From the NCBI GenBank assembly GCA_947497485.1, contig CANMHB010000014.1, positions 1-64,000 on the forward strand: a stretch of 64,000 nucleotides of DNA, written 5' to 3'. Position 1 is the first letter of the stretch. Each line of letters begins with the position of its first letter. A program made the position numbers and the translations under genes. The notes under the pieces were generated by a model, which did not search any database, was not told the origin of the DNA, and worked only from the letters and a program-made list of their open reading frames with translations. Below are positions 23,301-31,119 of this stretch, in pieces. The DNA is from Flavobacteriales bacterium (GTDB lineage Bacteria; Bacteroidota; Bacteroidia; Flavobacteriales_D; Crocinitomicaceae).

Positions 23301-24221
23301 TTATCCATCTAGCATACGATCCCAAAAATCACTATCTAGAGTTTTAATTTCAATTACTTTTTCGGTTTGCATTCCAAGGCCATAATTATATATGTGCTCG
23401 GCAAGTTGGTTGCCGTCTATTAGAACAACAGTAGTTGAAGCATTTAGATTTTGCACATATTCAATAGCTCCTTTCGAAAATGATGATGTTGTTATGAAAA
23501 CTCCTTTGTTAGATTGAGCTACAGCTAATGCTCCTACAAACTTTTGTATTTCCTCTCTACCAATTGTATTGTCAAATCCGAACCGTTTTGCTTGAATATG
23601 AATTCTACCTAAACCAAGAACATCTTCCTTTATTATACCATCAATTCCTTTGTCATTTGATTGCTGCGTCACAATTCCGGAATTTTGTACCTCACCACCA
23701 TAGCCCATTTTTTGAAGTAATGTGACTACTAATTTTTCAAACTCACGAGGTGATTTACTTAGAATAGTTTCAAGGATTTCACGATAAATAGAATTTTTAA
23801 TTCCATCAAATGCATAATAAAGAGATTCTTCAGGCGTACGCTGCTCAACACTAATTAATTGATCGTCCGCTGTCTTTGACTTTTTAACTCTAGTTTCTTC
23901 TCTTTTTGTTATTTGTTCTTGAATGAACTGAATAATTTGAGATGGGTTCTGTAGTTGTTTTTTTCCAAGATCATTAATTGCATAAACTCCTCTTTTTGGT
24001 TTATGAACTAAACCAGCCATATTCAAATAGCTTACAGCCCAGCATATACGATCATAAAATACTCTACCATTTCCTGATTCATATTCATACTCAATTTGCT
24101 CTTGAGTTAGATTGAGATGCGAAGCTAATGGCAGTTCAAAATCTCGTAAACGAACTTCTTGTTTTGAATTCAAATGTTCTAAAGCTGGAACAATTATCTC
24201 ATCATATCTTGGTAACTCCAT
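23301..24221 (-). CDS. Mrr-type restriction endonuclease
   Basis: 306 residues. The N-terminal 90 residues are the Mrr_N winged-helix domain; from about residue 160 follows the Mrr_cat PD-(D/E)xK nuclease fold with EFEKLVVTLLQKMGYGG, the acidic GIDGIIKED, and the catalytic IHIQAKRF (Q-x-K). Mrr enzymes cut DNA carrying foreign methylation and act as type IV restriction. No dedicated methyltransferase is needed, so it can stand alone. It closes the defence island before the core gene tspO. Confidence 0.9.
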   Translation of the reverse strand: MELPRYDEIIVPALEHLNSKQEVRLRDFELPLASHLNLTQEQIEYEYESGNGRVFYDRICWAVSYLNMAGLVHKPKRGVYAINDLGKKQLQNPSQIIQFIQEQITKREETRVKKSKTADDQLISVEQRTPEESLYYAFDGIKNSIYREILETILSKSPREFEKLVVTLLQKMGYGGEVQNSGIVTQQSNDKGIDGIIKEDVLGLGRIHIQAKRFGFDNTIGREEIQKFVGALAVAQSNKGVFITTSSFSKGAIEYVQNLNASTTVVLIDGNQLAEHIYNYGLGMQTEKVIEIKTLDSDFWDRMLDG

Positions 24222-24406
24222 TTTTTCTTATTCTTATTATACTTAACTCCTAAATATACGCTACAAAACTTTTTAATTTGTTCCAATTTGGAGAGCAAAG
24301 TGAAGTTTGTTTCGCTTAGCTAAACTACAAACATTTTGGTAAAATGAAACTTTCGAGAAAGCCTTTTTTTGAAATTCAATACCTTTAAAAAAATTAATTT
24401 ATCCAA

Positions 24407-24862
24407 CTAAATCAACGGATACAAATTCAAGCTAAACGCTATACAAAGCCATACCAAATAGGGGAGTAAAAGTAAAATAGAACTTGTGCGTTTGGATTTT
24501 TCAACGATGAACAAGAAGCTGAAAACTGTCACAAACAAAAGCGCAATTACAAAACAACCCAAAACAAGCAAATGCCAACGAAAGAAAATAGGGTTCCAAC
24601 CGATGTTAAGGATGTAGTGCGCTACCAGCAGGGCTATGAATCGTTTATTCCAAGTGAAATTTTTAGCCAAAAATATCGTAAATAAAATCATGATGGTTGT
24701 CCAAGCGAGTCCAAAGAAATATCCCGGCGGTGTCCAAGGAGCGCGTTTCAATTCAATATACCACGTGTTTTCGGCAGGAGATCCTCCCATCAAATAACTT
24801 CCGAGGGCAAGTGCTCCAAAATTAAGGACAAAGAATACGATTATTTTTAGTAACTGCTTCAT
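24407..24862 (-). CDS. TspO/MBR family protein
   Basis: 151 residues with five membrane helices. The family's WTPPGYFFGLAWTTI segment, the NIGWNPIFF segment and the final PYLVWLCIAFSLNLYP are present. TspO proteins bind porphyrins and take part in stress signalling or tetrapyrrole handling. It is the last gene of a minus-strand run and overlaps the preceding gene by 4 bp. About 185 bp separate it from the Mrr gene; that gap holds no feature I can support. Confidence 0.9.
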   Translation of the reverse strand: MKQLLKIIVFFVLNFGALALGSYLMGGSPAENTWYIELKRAPWTPPGYFFGLAWTTIMILFTIFLAKNFTWNKRFIALLVAHYILNIGWNPIFFRWHLLVLGCFVIALLFVTVFSFLFIVEKSKRTSSILLLLPYLVWLCIAFSLNLYPLI

Positions 24863-25269
24863 TTTAAGATAACACCGGGAACTCCGAGTTGTTCAATCAG
24901 TTTAAAGTTGGATTCTGTGATTATTCCGGCTGGAAAGACAAATTTTTTGTCATACAACACATCATTTACCCAAAAACTCACCCAATATTCGTTGGCTATT
25001 CCAAAAACTTCAGGCATGATCGGTTCTATTCGTGCGGCTTCGTTTGGCAGCATTACTTCGATTCCGTGACGTAGGGTAGAGGTTTTTATTTTTTCTCCGG
25101 TGACTAAGTTTTCCCCATAACCTGTGCTCGAAACAATGATCCCCTCCATAATATCATCGCGCAAATTCAAGAGGTACACATAATGTTCTTTGTTCTCTGC
25201 ATCTGGTTTGGTTTGAACAATAGCAACAGCTACATTCTCAACTTTTGGTCCTTTTAGTTCTTCTTTCAT
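24859..25269 (-). CDS. Conserved hypothetical protein, 136 residues
   Basis: A soluble protein without signal peptide, predicted mainly beta. I do not recognise a named family. Its start overlaps the end of the beta-lactamase-fold gene by 32 bp and its end overlaps tspO by 4 bp, so it is translated from the same message. Segments such as EHYVYLLNLRDD and NEYWVSFWVNDVLYDKKF suggest a compact domain that may bind a small ligand or protein; this is speculative. Confidence 0.7.
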   Translation of the reverse strand: MKEELKGPKVENVAVAIVQTKPDAENKEHYVYLLNLRDDIMEGIIVSSTGYGENLVTGEKIKTSTLRHGIEVMLPNEAARIEPIMPEVFGIANEYWVSFWVNDVLYDKKFVFPAGIITESNFKLIEQLGVPGVILK

Positions 25270-26509
25270 TTTGATAAATCTCCTTCTCGATTTTTTCAGC
25301 CATTTTCAAGTAAACAAATAAGTCAGGTGAATGCCCAACTCGTTCATCGTATTTCTGATGGAATTTCCGATCATTTTCTTTACTTTCAGGAATCACGAAA
25401 TTATCTTCTCGTTCCATACCTAGGCGGACAACCACAAGTTGTTTACTCGGAATAGCCATGATATACTGCCCTCTGAATCCACGGCAGTAATAAACGGGAT
25501 TCCCATCATTTTTGTAGGTCCAAATGTGCCAGCCATAACGTAGGTTTTTTATATTTTCTTCCGTAGCTAGTGTCGGAGTTTTTACCATTTCCTGTATGTA
25601 CCATTTCGGTGCAATTTGCTTCCCTCTAATATTACCTTGGTTTAGCAGCAAAAGCCCAATTAGTGAAAAATCACGTGGACTCGCATACAGACAACAAAAC
25701 GCTTTTTCATCTCCATTTTCTTTGTCTAAACTCCAGAATGCTTTATGACCAGCGCCCATTGGTTTCCAAAGTTTTTCTTCGGTATATTCAGAAATACTCT
25801 TTCCTGTTGCTTTTTGAAGAATGAAGCCTAAAAGTTGTGAATCTCCACTTTGATAGTTGAATTTTGTGCCTGGTTTTTCAACTACATATTGTCGTGTAAC
25901 AAGGCCATACAAATCATCTCCGTAATACGCTTCGGCAGCATGAGAAATAGGGTTGCTTCCACTTTCTTCCCAATCAAATCCTGCAGCCATGAGGAGTAAG
26001 TTCCGAATTGTGACGTCATTCCTCCTATTTTCATTGAATTCAGGTAAATAATTACCAACGGGTTCATCAACACTTTTGATTTTCCCCTCTTCAATGGCAA
26101 TTCCAATTAGAAGACTAATTACCGTTTTTGCAGCAGAGAAAGAATTTGAAACAGTTTCTTGGTTGTGAGAGCCGAAATATTTCTCGAATAATAACGTATC
26201 ATTTTTGAAAACTAAAAATGCTTTCGTTCCAAGTCGCTGGTGGTATTTACGTTCGAATTTATCAAATGTGAACTTATTAAATCGGCTGTGTTTTTTCCAT
26301 AAATAAGGATCTTTCGATTGTTCGATTGTAGAATGTGGAAAAACATCTAAGTCATATATTCCAGGCCCTGATTTACCAATTGCATAGGTTTTCATAATTC
26401 CGGAATACAAGTAAATGCGACCGGAAAGAAGTATGAATAAATTCAACGCAATTATAACTGTCAGCAGCGTGTAAAGAAAATACCGAGCACCTTTTTTTAT
26501 CTTATTCAT
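25238..26509 (-). CDS. Beta-lactamase-fold serine hydrolase (class C-like)
   Basis: 423 residues from the ATG at 26509. An N-terminal membrane anchor (about 8-30) precedes a class C/esterase-type domain. The catalytic SxxK is in NSFSAAKTV, the second motif is YQS in FNYQSGDSQ in place of the usual YxN, and the third may be GWHIW. Proteins of this kind are usually D-amino-acid peptidases or esterases, not antibiotic-resistance enzymes. A longer frame begins inside lipB but lacks merit. The domain would face the periplasm. Confidence 0.85.
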   Translation of the reverse strand: MNKIKKGARYFLYTLLTVIIALNLFILLSGRIYLYSGIMKTYAIGKSGPGIYDLDVFPHSTIEQSKDPYLWKKHSRFNKFTFDKFERKYHQRLGTKAFLVFKNDTLLFEKYFGSHNQETVSNSFSAAKTVISLLIGIAIEEGKIKSVDEPVGNYLPEFNENRRNDVTIRNLLLMAAGFDWEESGSNPISHAAEAYYGDDLYGLVTRQYVVEKPGTKFNYQSGDSQLLGFILQKATGKSISEYTEEKLWKPMGAGHKAFWSLDKENGDEKAFCCLYASPRDFSLIGLLLLNQGNIRGKQIAPKWYIQEMVKTPTLATEENIKNLRYGWHIWTYKNDGNPVYYCRGFRGQYIMAIPSKQLVVVRLGMEREDNFVIPESKENDRKFHQKYDERVGHSPDLFVYLKMAEKIEKEIYQNERRTKRTKS

Positions 26510-26513
26510 TGCC

Positions 26514-27218
26514 TTAAGATTTAATTGTGAAATCAAATAATTCCGCAAGGTGATTTTGTAAAAGTCGAGAAACTTCCTCTAAATTGACTTCTCTTCCCAA
26601 CTCGCGTTGCATTGAAGTTACTGCTTTATCATCAATTCCGCAAGGAATAATATGTGAAAAAAAGTTTAAATCCGTATTTATATTAAATCCGATGCCGTGC
26701 ATGGTAACCCAACGAGAGCTTTTTACGCCCATTGCGCAAATCTTTCGGGCATTCTTCGAATCACCATCTATCCAGACGCCCGTAAGCCCATCAACTCGAC
26801 CTGATTCAATTCCAAAATCTTTCAAGGTAAGAATAACAGCCTCTTCCAAAAAACGCATGTATTTGTGGATGTCGGTAAAAAATTGTTCTAAGTCAAATAT
26901 TGGATAAACTACTAATTGTCCAGGACCATGATAGGTTATATCACCACCTCGATTGATTTTATAGTAAGAAGCTTGTTGTTGAATTAATTCAGTTTCATTT
27001 AACAATAAATTCTCCGGATTACCACTTTTACCAAGCGTAAAAACATGAGGGTGCTGACAAAACAATAGGTGATTCTCCGGAATTTCGTCGGTTTCGCCAT
27101 TTCGTTTGGCAATCTTTAAATCAATTGCTTTTTTGAATAAATTTTCCTGAAAATCCCAGGCCTCTTGATAATCAATTAACCCTAAATTTTTGACAGAAAC
27201 AACGGGTTTGTTATCCAT
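26514..27218 (-). CDS. lipB: Octanoyl-ACP:protein octanoyltransferase
   Basis: 234 residues. It transfers octanoyl groups from acyl carrier protein to lipoyl domains, the first step of endogenous lipoate synthesis. The signature NRGGDITYHGPGQLVVYP, the catalytic Lys in AMGVKSSRW, and the catalytic Cys in HIIPCGI are present. It overlaps the sugar isomerase gene by 8 bp and is followed 4 bp later by the hydrolase gene. Confidence 0.96.
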   Translation of the reverse strand: MDNKPVVSVKNLGLIDYQEAWDFQENLFKKAIDLKIAKRNGETDEIPENHLLFCQHPHVFTLGKSGNPENLLLNETELIQQQASYYKINRGGDITYHGPGQLVVYPIFDLEQFFTDIHKYMRFLEEAVILTLKDFGIESGRVDGLTGVWIDGDSKNARKICAMGVKSSRWVTMHGIGFNINTDLNFFSHIIPCGIDDKAVTSMQRELGREVNLEEVSRLLQNHLAELFDFTIKS

Positions 27219-28200
27219 TGAATTTGGCCATTTCTCCTTTCAGGTAATCAATGATTTGAATATCAATAATGTCCGCGCCATTCAAATTACATAAGTAATA
27301 AGAAGCCCAGTCAACCAAATTGATTAGGTATATTGAACGTTCCACGAAATTCGAACCTTTGGCTTCCAATTTGAATATTTTACCACATTTCGATTCAATA
27401 TGAGCCATGGTAATTTCTAACCTTTTTTGATTTCTCGGATGCAAATCTCCCGTGCAGAAAAATACCGGTGCGAAACGCGCATCACCACCAGTCCAACCAA
27501 CAAGTTCGTTGTGGTTCATTTCAGGAATCGTATGTTGCCATCCCAAATATTTTGAATTTTCATTTACTTGTTGTCTTGCACGAACAATTACACCTTCATA
27601 CTTTGTTTCGGAATAGAAAATTCCAACTTTACCATAAAGGAAATCAGCTAGGTCTTTTGCAACGTTATGAATAGTTTCTTTTTCAGAATTCAATAGATTT
27701 ACTGAATTTACCATGTTGTCTAAACTCGTTCTTGCAATCAAACCTAATTTTGAAAGAATATCCAATAACTGAACAACGGAAAAAGCAAGCGCACTTCGCG
27801 GCGGATTTCCACCTGGAACGAGAACGTAATCATAGTTGTTTTGCTCACAAAATGCAGCTAATTCACCGCCACTGCAAACACCAATAATGTGACATCCAAC
27901 GTGATGTGCTTCTTTCACACTCATCATTGTTTCTTCGGTATTTCCTGAATAGGAAGACCCAATTACCAATGTATTTTTATCTACAAATGCTGGTAAGCTA
28001 TATTCATTACTAATCAATACCGGTACTTTGATTTCATCTTGAATCCAGTTGGCAACAATTTTTGCTCCAATTCCTGAGCCGCCAAGTCCGCAGATTAAGA
28101 TGTTTTTTACTTCGTTGGTTGGTTGTTGGTAGGTTTTTCCACTTGCTATTGCTGATGCATCTGTTATGTTTTGTGGAAATGCTTCGATTAGGTTTTTCAT
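27211..28200 (-). CDS. Bifunctional phosphoglucose/phosphomannose isomerase
   Basis: 329 residues. The N-terminal SIS domain contains LICGLGGSGIGAKI and the sugar-phosphate loop SSYSGNTEETM; the C-terminal half has the PGI/PMI features including HNELVGW. The enzyme interconverts fructose 6-phosphate with glucose 6-phosphate and mannose 6-phosphate, feeding both glycolysis and nucleotide-sugar synthesis. It is the first gene of the lipB run. Confidence 0.9.
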   Translation of the reverse strand: MKNLIEAFPQNITDASAIASGKTYQQPTNEVKNILICGLGGSGIGAKIVANWIQDEIKVPVLISNEYSLPAFVDKNTLVIGSSYSGNTEETMMSVKEAHHVGCHIIGVCSGGELAAFCEQNNYDYVLVPGGNPPRSALAFSVVQLLDILSKLGLIARTSLDNMVNSVNLLNSEKETIHNVAKDLADFLYGKVGIFYSETKYEGVIVRARQQVNENSKYLGWQHTIPEMNHNELVGWTGGDARFAPVFFCTGDLHPRNQKRLEITMAHIESKCGKIFKLEAKGSNFVERSIYLINLVDWASYYLCNLNGADIIDIQIIDYLKGEMAKFNG

Positions 28201-28216
28201 TTTTGTTTTTTTATTT

Positions 28217-28290
28217 GGATTTTAGGACTTTAAGATTTTAAGATATTAGGATTTTAGGACTTTAAGATATTAGGATTTTAGGACGTTATG
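28217..28290. repeat. AT-rich short tandem repeats
   Basis: Imperfect units of roughly 24 bp built from ggattttagga, ctttaagat and attta follow each other. They occupy the 182-bp gap between the isomerase and carboxylase genes (28201-28382); the remainder is low-complexity AT sequence such as taattgctaattgcg. No promoter or RNA is evident. Confidence 0.7.
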
Positions 28291-28382
28291 TATTTAAGAC
28301 TTTGGGACAAATGACAAGGTGACAAATGATTAATTTATAATTGCTAATTGCGAGTTCGTAATTCTTCATTGTTAATTCTAAG

Positions 28383-29924
28383 TTAAAGAGGAATATTTCC
28401 ATGTTTTTTCTTCGGTAAAGTTTCAGCTTTTTTCTCCAGCATTTTGAATCCTGCGATTACTTTGGCTCTTGTTTCTTCTGGTAAAATAACGTCGTCCACG
28501 ATTCCACGCTCTGCAGCGCGGTATGGATTTGCAAACATTTCAGCGTATTCGGCTTCTTTTTCCAACCATTTGGCTTGGGGATTTTCTGCTGATGCGATTT
28601 CACGCTTAAAAATAATTTCAGCAGCGCCTTTCGCACCCATAACGGCAATTTCAGCAGTTGGCCATGCGAAGTTTAAGTCTGCACCGATACTTTTTGAGTT
28701 CATTACGTCGAATGCACCACCATAAGCTTTTCTCGTAATTACTGTAATTCGTGGAACTGTCGCTTCTGAAAACGCGTAAAGTAATTTGGCTCCATGTGTG
28801 ATGATTCCTCGCCATTCTTGATCTGTTCCAGGAAGGAAACCAGGAACATCTTCAAATACAAGAAGTGGAATGTTGAATGAATCACAAAAACGAACGAAAC
28901 GTGCCCCTTTTCTTGATGCATCAATGTCTAATACTCCGGCCAAAGCGGCTGGTTGGTTAGCAACAACTCCAATCGTCTTTCCTTCTATTCGTGCGAAACC
29001 AACTACAATATTTTTGGCAAAATCTTCCTGAACTTCACGGAAACTGTTGTCATCAATCACACATTCCACAACTTTTCGAATATCGTATGGAATGTTAACG
29101 TTTTCTGGAAGTATCTTTCCGATTTGATCCAATTTTGATTTCGAAAAATTGAAAATAGAAGGCTGAGGAGCTAATTCGTATGCGTTTTGAGGGAAGTAAG
29201 TAACTAAATCCCTTACCTTTTTAAGACATTCAACATCATTGGCAGCGGTAAAATGGTTAACTCCAGATTTCTCAGCGTGTGCTTTTGCTCCACCTAAATC
29301 TTCCGAGGTAACTTCTTCGTGAGTTACAGTTTTTACTACATTCGGCCCAGTAACGAACATGTAGGAAGTTTCCTCCACCATGAAAATAAAATCAGTTAAA
29401 GCTGGTGAATAAACTGCGCCGCCGGCACAAGGTCCCATTATTACTGAAATTTGTGGAATTACGCCAGAAGCTCGTGTATTTCGATAAAAAATATCTGCAT
29501 ATCCTGCAAGTGAGACTACACCCTCTTGAATTCGAGCACCACCTGAATCATTTAATCCAATTACAGGTGCTCCGTTTTTCATTGCTAAATCCATGATTCG
29601 GCAAATTTTTGCCGCATGCGTTTCCGATAGCGATCCTCCTAAAACCGTAAAATCTTGAGAGAAAACATATACCAAGCGACCATGAATTGTTCCGAATCCA
29701 GTAATTACACCATCTCCCGGGTATTTTTGTTTTTCTAATCCAAAAGCCGTTGCTCGATGTTCAACGAAAGCACCTATTTCTTCGAAGGAATTTTCGTCTA
29801 CTAAAAGCGTTACGCGTTCACGAGCTGTAAGTTTACCCTGTTGATGCTGTTTGTCAATTCGATCTTGACCTCCACCTAATTTTGCATTATCTCTGCGTTG
29901 GAGTAAATCTTGGTTTTTATCCAT
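28383..29924 (-). CDS. Acyl-CoA carboxylase, carboxyltransferase beta subunit
   Basis: 513 residues with two crotonase-fold halves. [16 protein letters not shown] and [19 protein letters not shown] are the acyl-CoA and biotin binding regions with their oxyanion-hole glycines. Length and sequence suit the propionyl-CoA carboxylase beta/methylmalonyl-CoA decarboxylase alpha group. In Bacteroidota it can serve propionate metabolism. The biotin carboxylase and carrier subunits are not in the window. A TATTTTTG box lies 5 nt before the ATG. Confidence 0.92.
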   Translation of the reverse strand: MDKNQDLLQRRDNAKLGGGQDRIDKQHQQGKLTARERVTLLVDENSFEEIGAFVEHRATAFGLEKQKYPGDGVITGFGTIHGRLVYVFSQDFTVLGGSLSETHAAKICRIMDLAMKNGAPVIGLNDSGGARIQEGVVSLAGYADIFYRNTRASGVIPQISVIMGPCAGGAVYSPALTDFIFMVEETSYMFVTGPNVVKTVTHEEVTSEDLGGAKAHAEKSGVNHFTAANDVECLKKVRDLVTYFPQNAYELAPQPSIFNFSKSKLDQIGKILPENVNIPYDIRKVVECVIDDNSFREVQEDFAKNIVVGFARIEGKTIGVVANQPAALAGVLDIDASRKGARFVRFCDSFNIPLLVFEDVPGFLPGTDQEWRGIITHGAKLLYAFSEATVPRITVITRKAYGGAFDVMNSKSIGADLNFAWPTAEIAVMGAKGAAEIIFKREIASAENPQAKWLEKEAEYAEMFANPYRAAERGIVDDVILPEETRAKVIAGFKMLEKKAETLPKKKHGNIPL

Positions 29925-29929
29925 AAGTA

Positions 29930-29937
29930 CAAAAATA
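29930..29937 (-). promoter_or_regulatory. TAnnTTTG box of the carboxylase gene
   Basis: The minus strand reads TATTTTTG, 5 nt before the ATG of the carboxylase gene; the transcript would begin almost at the start codon. A -33 element at normal spacing was not found. Confidence 0.45.
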
Positions 29938-29995
29938 AAAAATCCTCAATAGTAATTGATTTAAGGAAGCTGTAATTTGAAAAAAATAAATGAAA

Positions 29996-30035
29996 TTTGA
30001 AATTCAAATAAAAATGACTAAATTTGTCATGACAA
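29996..30035 (+). promoter_or_regulatory. Promoter and palindromic operator of the Fic gene
   Basis: TTTG (29996-29999), a 19-bp spacer and TAAATTTG (30019-30026) match the Bacteroidota promoter consensus. The perfect 12-bp palindrome ttgtcatgacaa (30024-30035) overlaps the -7 box and presumed transcription start. Because the Fic protein carries an N-terminal HTH domain, self-repression at this palindrome is likely. Confidence 0.7.
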
Positions 30036-30048
30036 TAATAAGTAAGTT

Positions 30049-31119
30049 ATGTTACTCGAAAAAACTAGAATAGCAAAAAACATTAAAATCAAAGATTTAG
30101 CAGCAAAACTGAGCATTGATTCTAGTTTAATGAGTCGTATTTTATCCAATAAAAGGAAGCCTTCAATCAAACAATTAAAGTTACTTTCAGAATTTTTAGA
30201 AATCGATTTTAATGAACTAATGAAAGAATTTTTGGCTGAAGAAATACTTGATGTTCTTAAGGAATACCCTCAAATTGCCGGTGATGTTTTAATGGTTGCA
30301 GAAGAAAGAATCCAATATCTATCGGGAAAGGATCGATTTAAAACAATTACGCTTTCGAACCATTTTACTAGCAAATTGAAAAAACTGGATGAGTTGAGTG
30401 AGAAATGGAAAAGTTTAAAACCTTTAAACGAAGTTCAATTGCGAAAAATGGAAGAGTACTTTTTTACTTCATACACCTATGAAAGCAATCGAATTGAAGG
30501 AAATACACTAACCTTGCAAGAAACGCATTTGGTTATCAATGAAGGGATTACGATTGGTGGAAAAAGCATGCGTGAACATTTGGAACTTGTTAATCACAAA
30601 GAAGCAATTGAATTGATTTTAGAATTAGTTCAAAATAAAATTCCTTTTAATTCTTTCAGATTGAAGCAAATCCATCAATTAATTCTCAAAGGAGTTGATG
30701 ATCGAAATGCAGGAATCTATCGTAATTTACCAGTTCGAATTTCTGGAAGTTCGCATGTTCCGCCTGAGCCGTATTTGATTGAAAAAATGATGGAGGATTA
30801 TTTTATTTTCTACGAAACACAAAAAGATATTCTTCATCCTGTGGTTCTTGCGGCAGAGATGCACGAGCGTTTGGTAACCATTCATCCATTTATCGATGGA
30901 AACGGAAGAACATCTCGCTTAGTAATGAATTTGATTCTTCTGAAAAATGGCTTTACAATTGCCAATTTAAAAGGGAATTTTGATGATCGCATGCGCTACT
31001 ATAAATCATTGGAGCAAGTTCAGGTTAATCATGAAAGCGATATGTTTTATGAGTTGATTGCCGAACATGTCGAATCATCGTTGAGAGAACATCTGCATTT
31101 GGCAGGAGCCGATAATTAA
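30049..31119 (+). CDS. Fic family protein with N-terminal HTH
   Basis: 356 residues. Residues 5-60 are an XRE-type helix-turn-helix. The Fic domain carries the complete active site HPFIDGNGRTSR at 279-290, and the class II inhibitory motif S146-NRI-E150-G in the preceding helix. Such enzymes transfer AMP to protein targets and are held inactive by the inhibitory glutamate. Targets are unknown. The stop codon overlaps the stop of the convergent DUF5916 gene. No separate antitoxin is adjacent, consistent with built-in inhibition. Confidence 0.92.
   Translation: MLLEKTRIAKNIKIKDLAAKLSIDSSLMSRILSNKRKPSIKQLKLLSEFLEIDFNELMKEFLAEEILDVLKEYPQIAGDVLMVAEERIQYLSGKDRFKTITLSNHFTSKLKKLDELSEKWKSLKPLNEVQLRKMEEYFFTSYTYESNRIEGNTLTLQETHLVINEGITIGGKSMREHLELVNHKEAIELILELVQNKIPFNSFRLKQIHQLILKGVDDRNAGIYRNLPVRISGSSHVPPEPYLIEKMMEDYFIFYETQKDILHPVVLAAEMHERLVTIHPFIDGNGRTSRLVMNLILLKNGFTIANLKGNFDDRMRYYKSLEQVQVNHESDMFYELIAEHVESSLREHLHLAGADN

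Noticed and set aside
22413..24221. Methyltransferase and Mrr as a classical restriction-modification pair
   Set aside because: The methyltransferase has no DNA-methylase motif and looks like a small-molecule enzyme; Mrr enzymes act without a partner methylase.
25238..26509. Antibiotic-resistance beta-lactamase
   Set aside because: The SxxK motif is present but the second motif is YQS and the protein is membrane-anchored; it fits a peptidase or esterase of the class C fold better.
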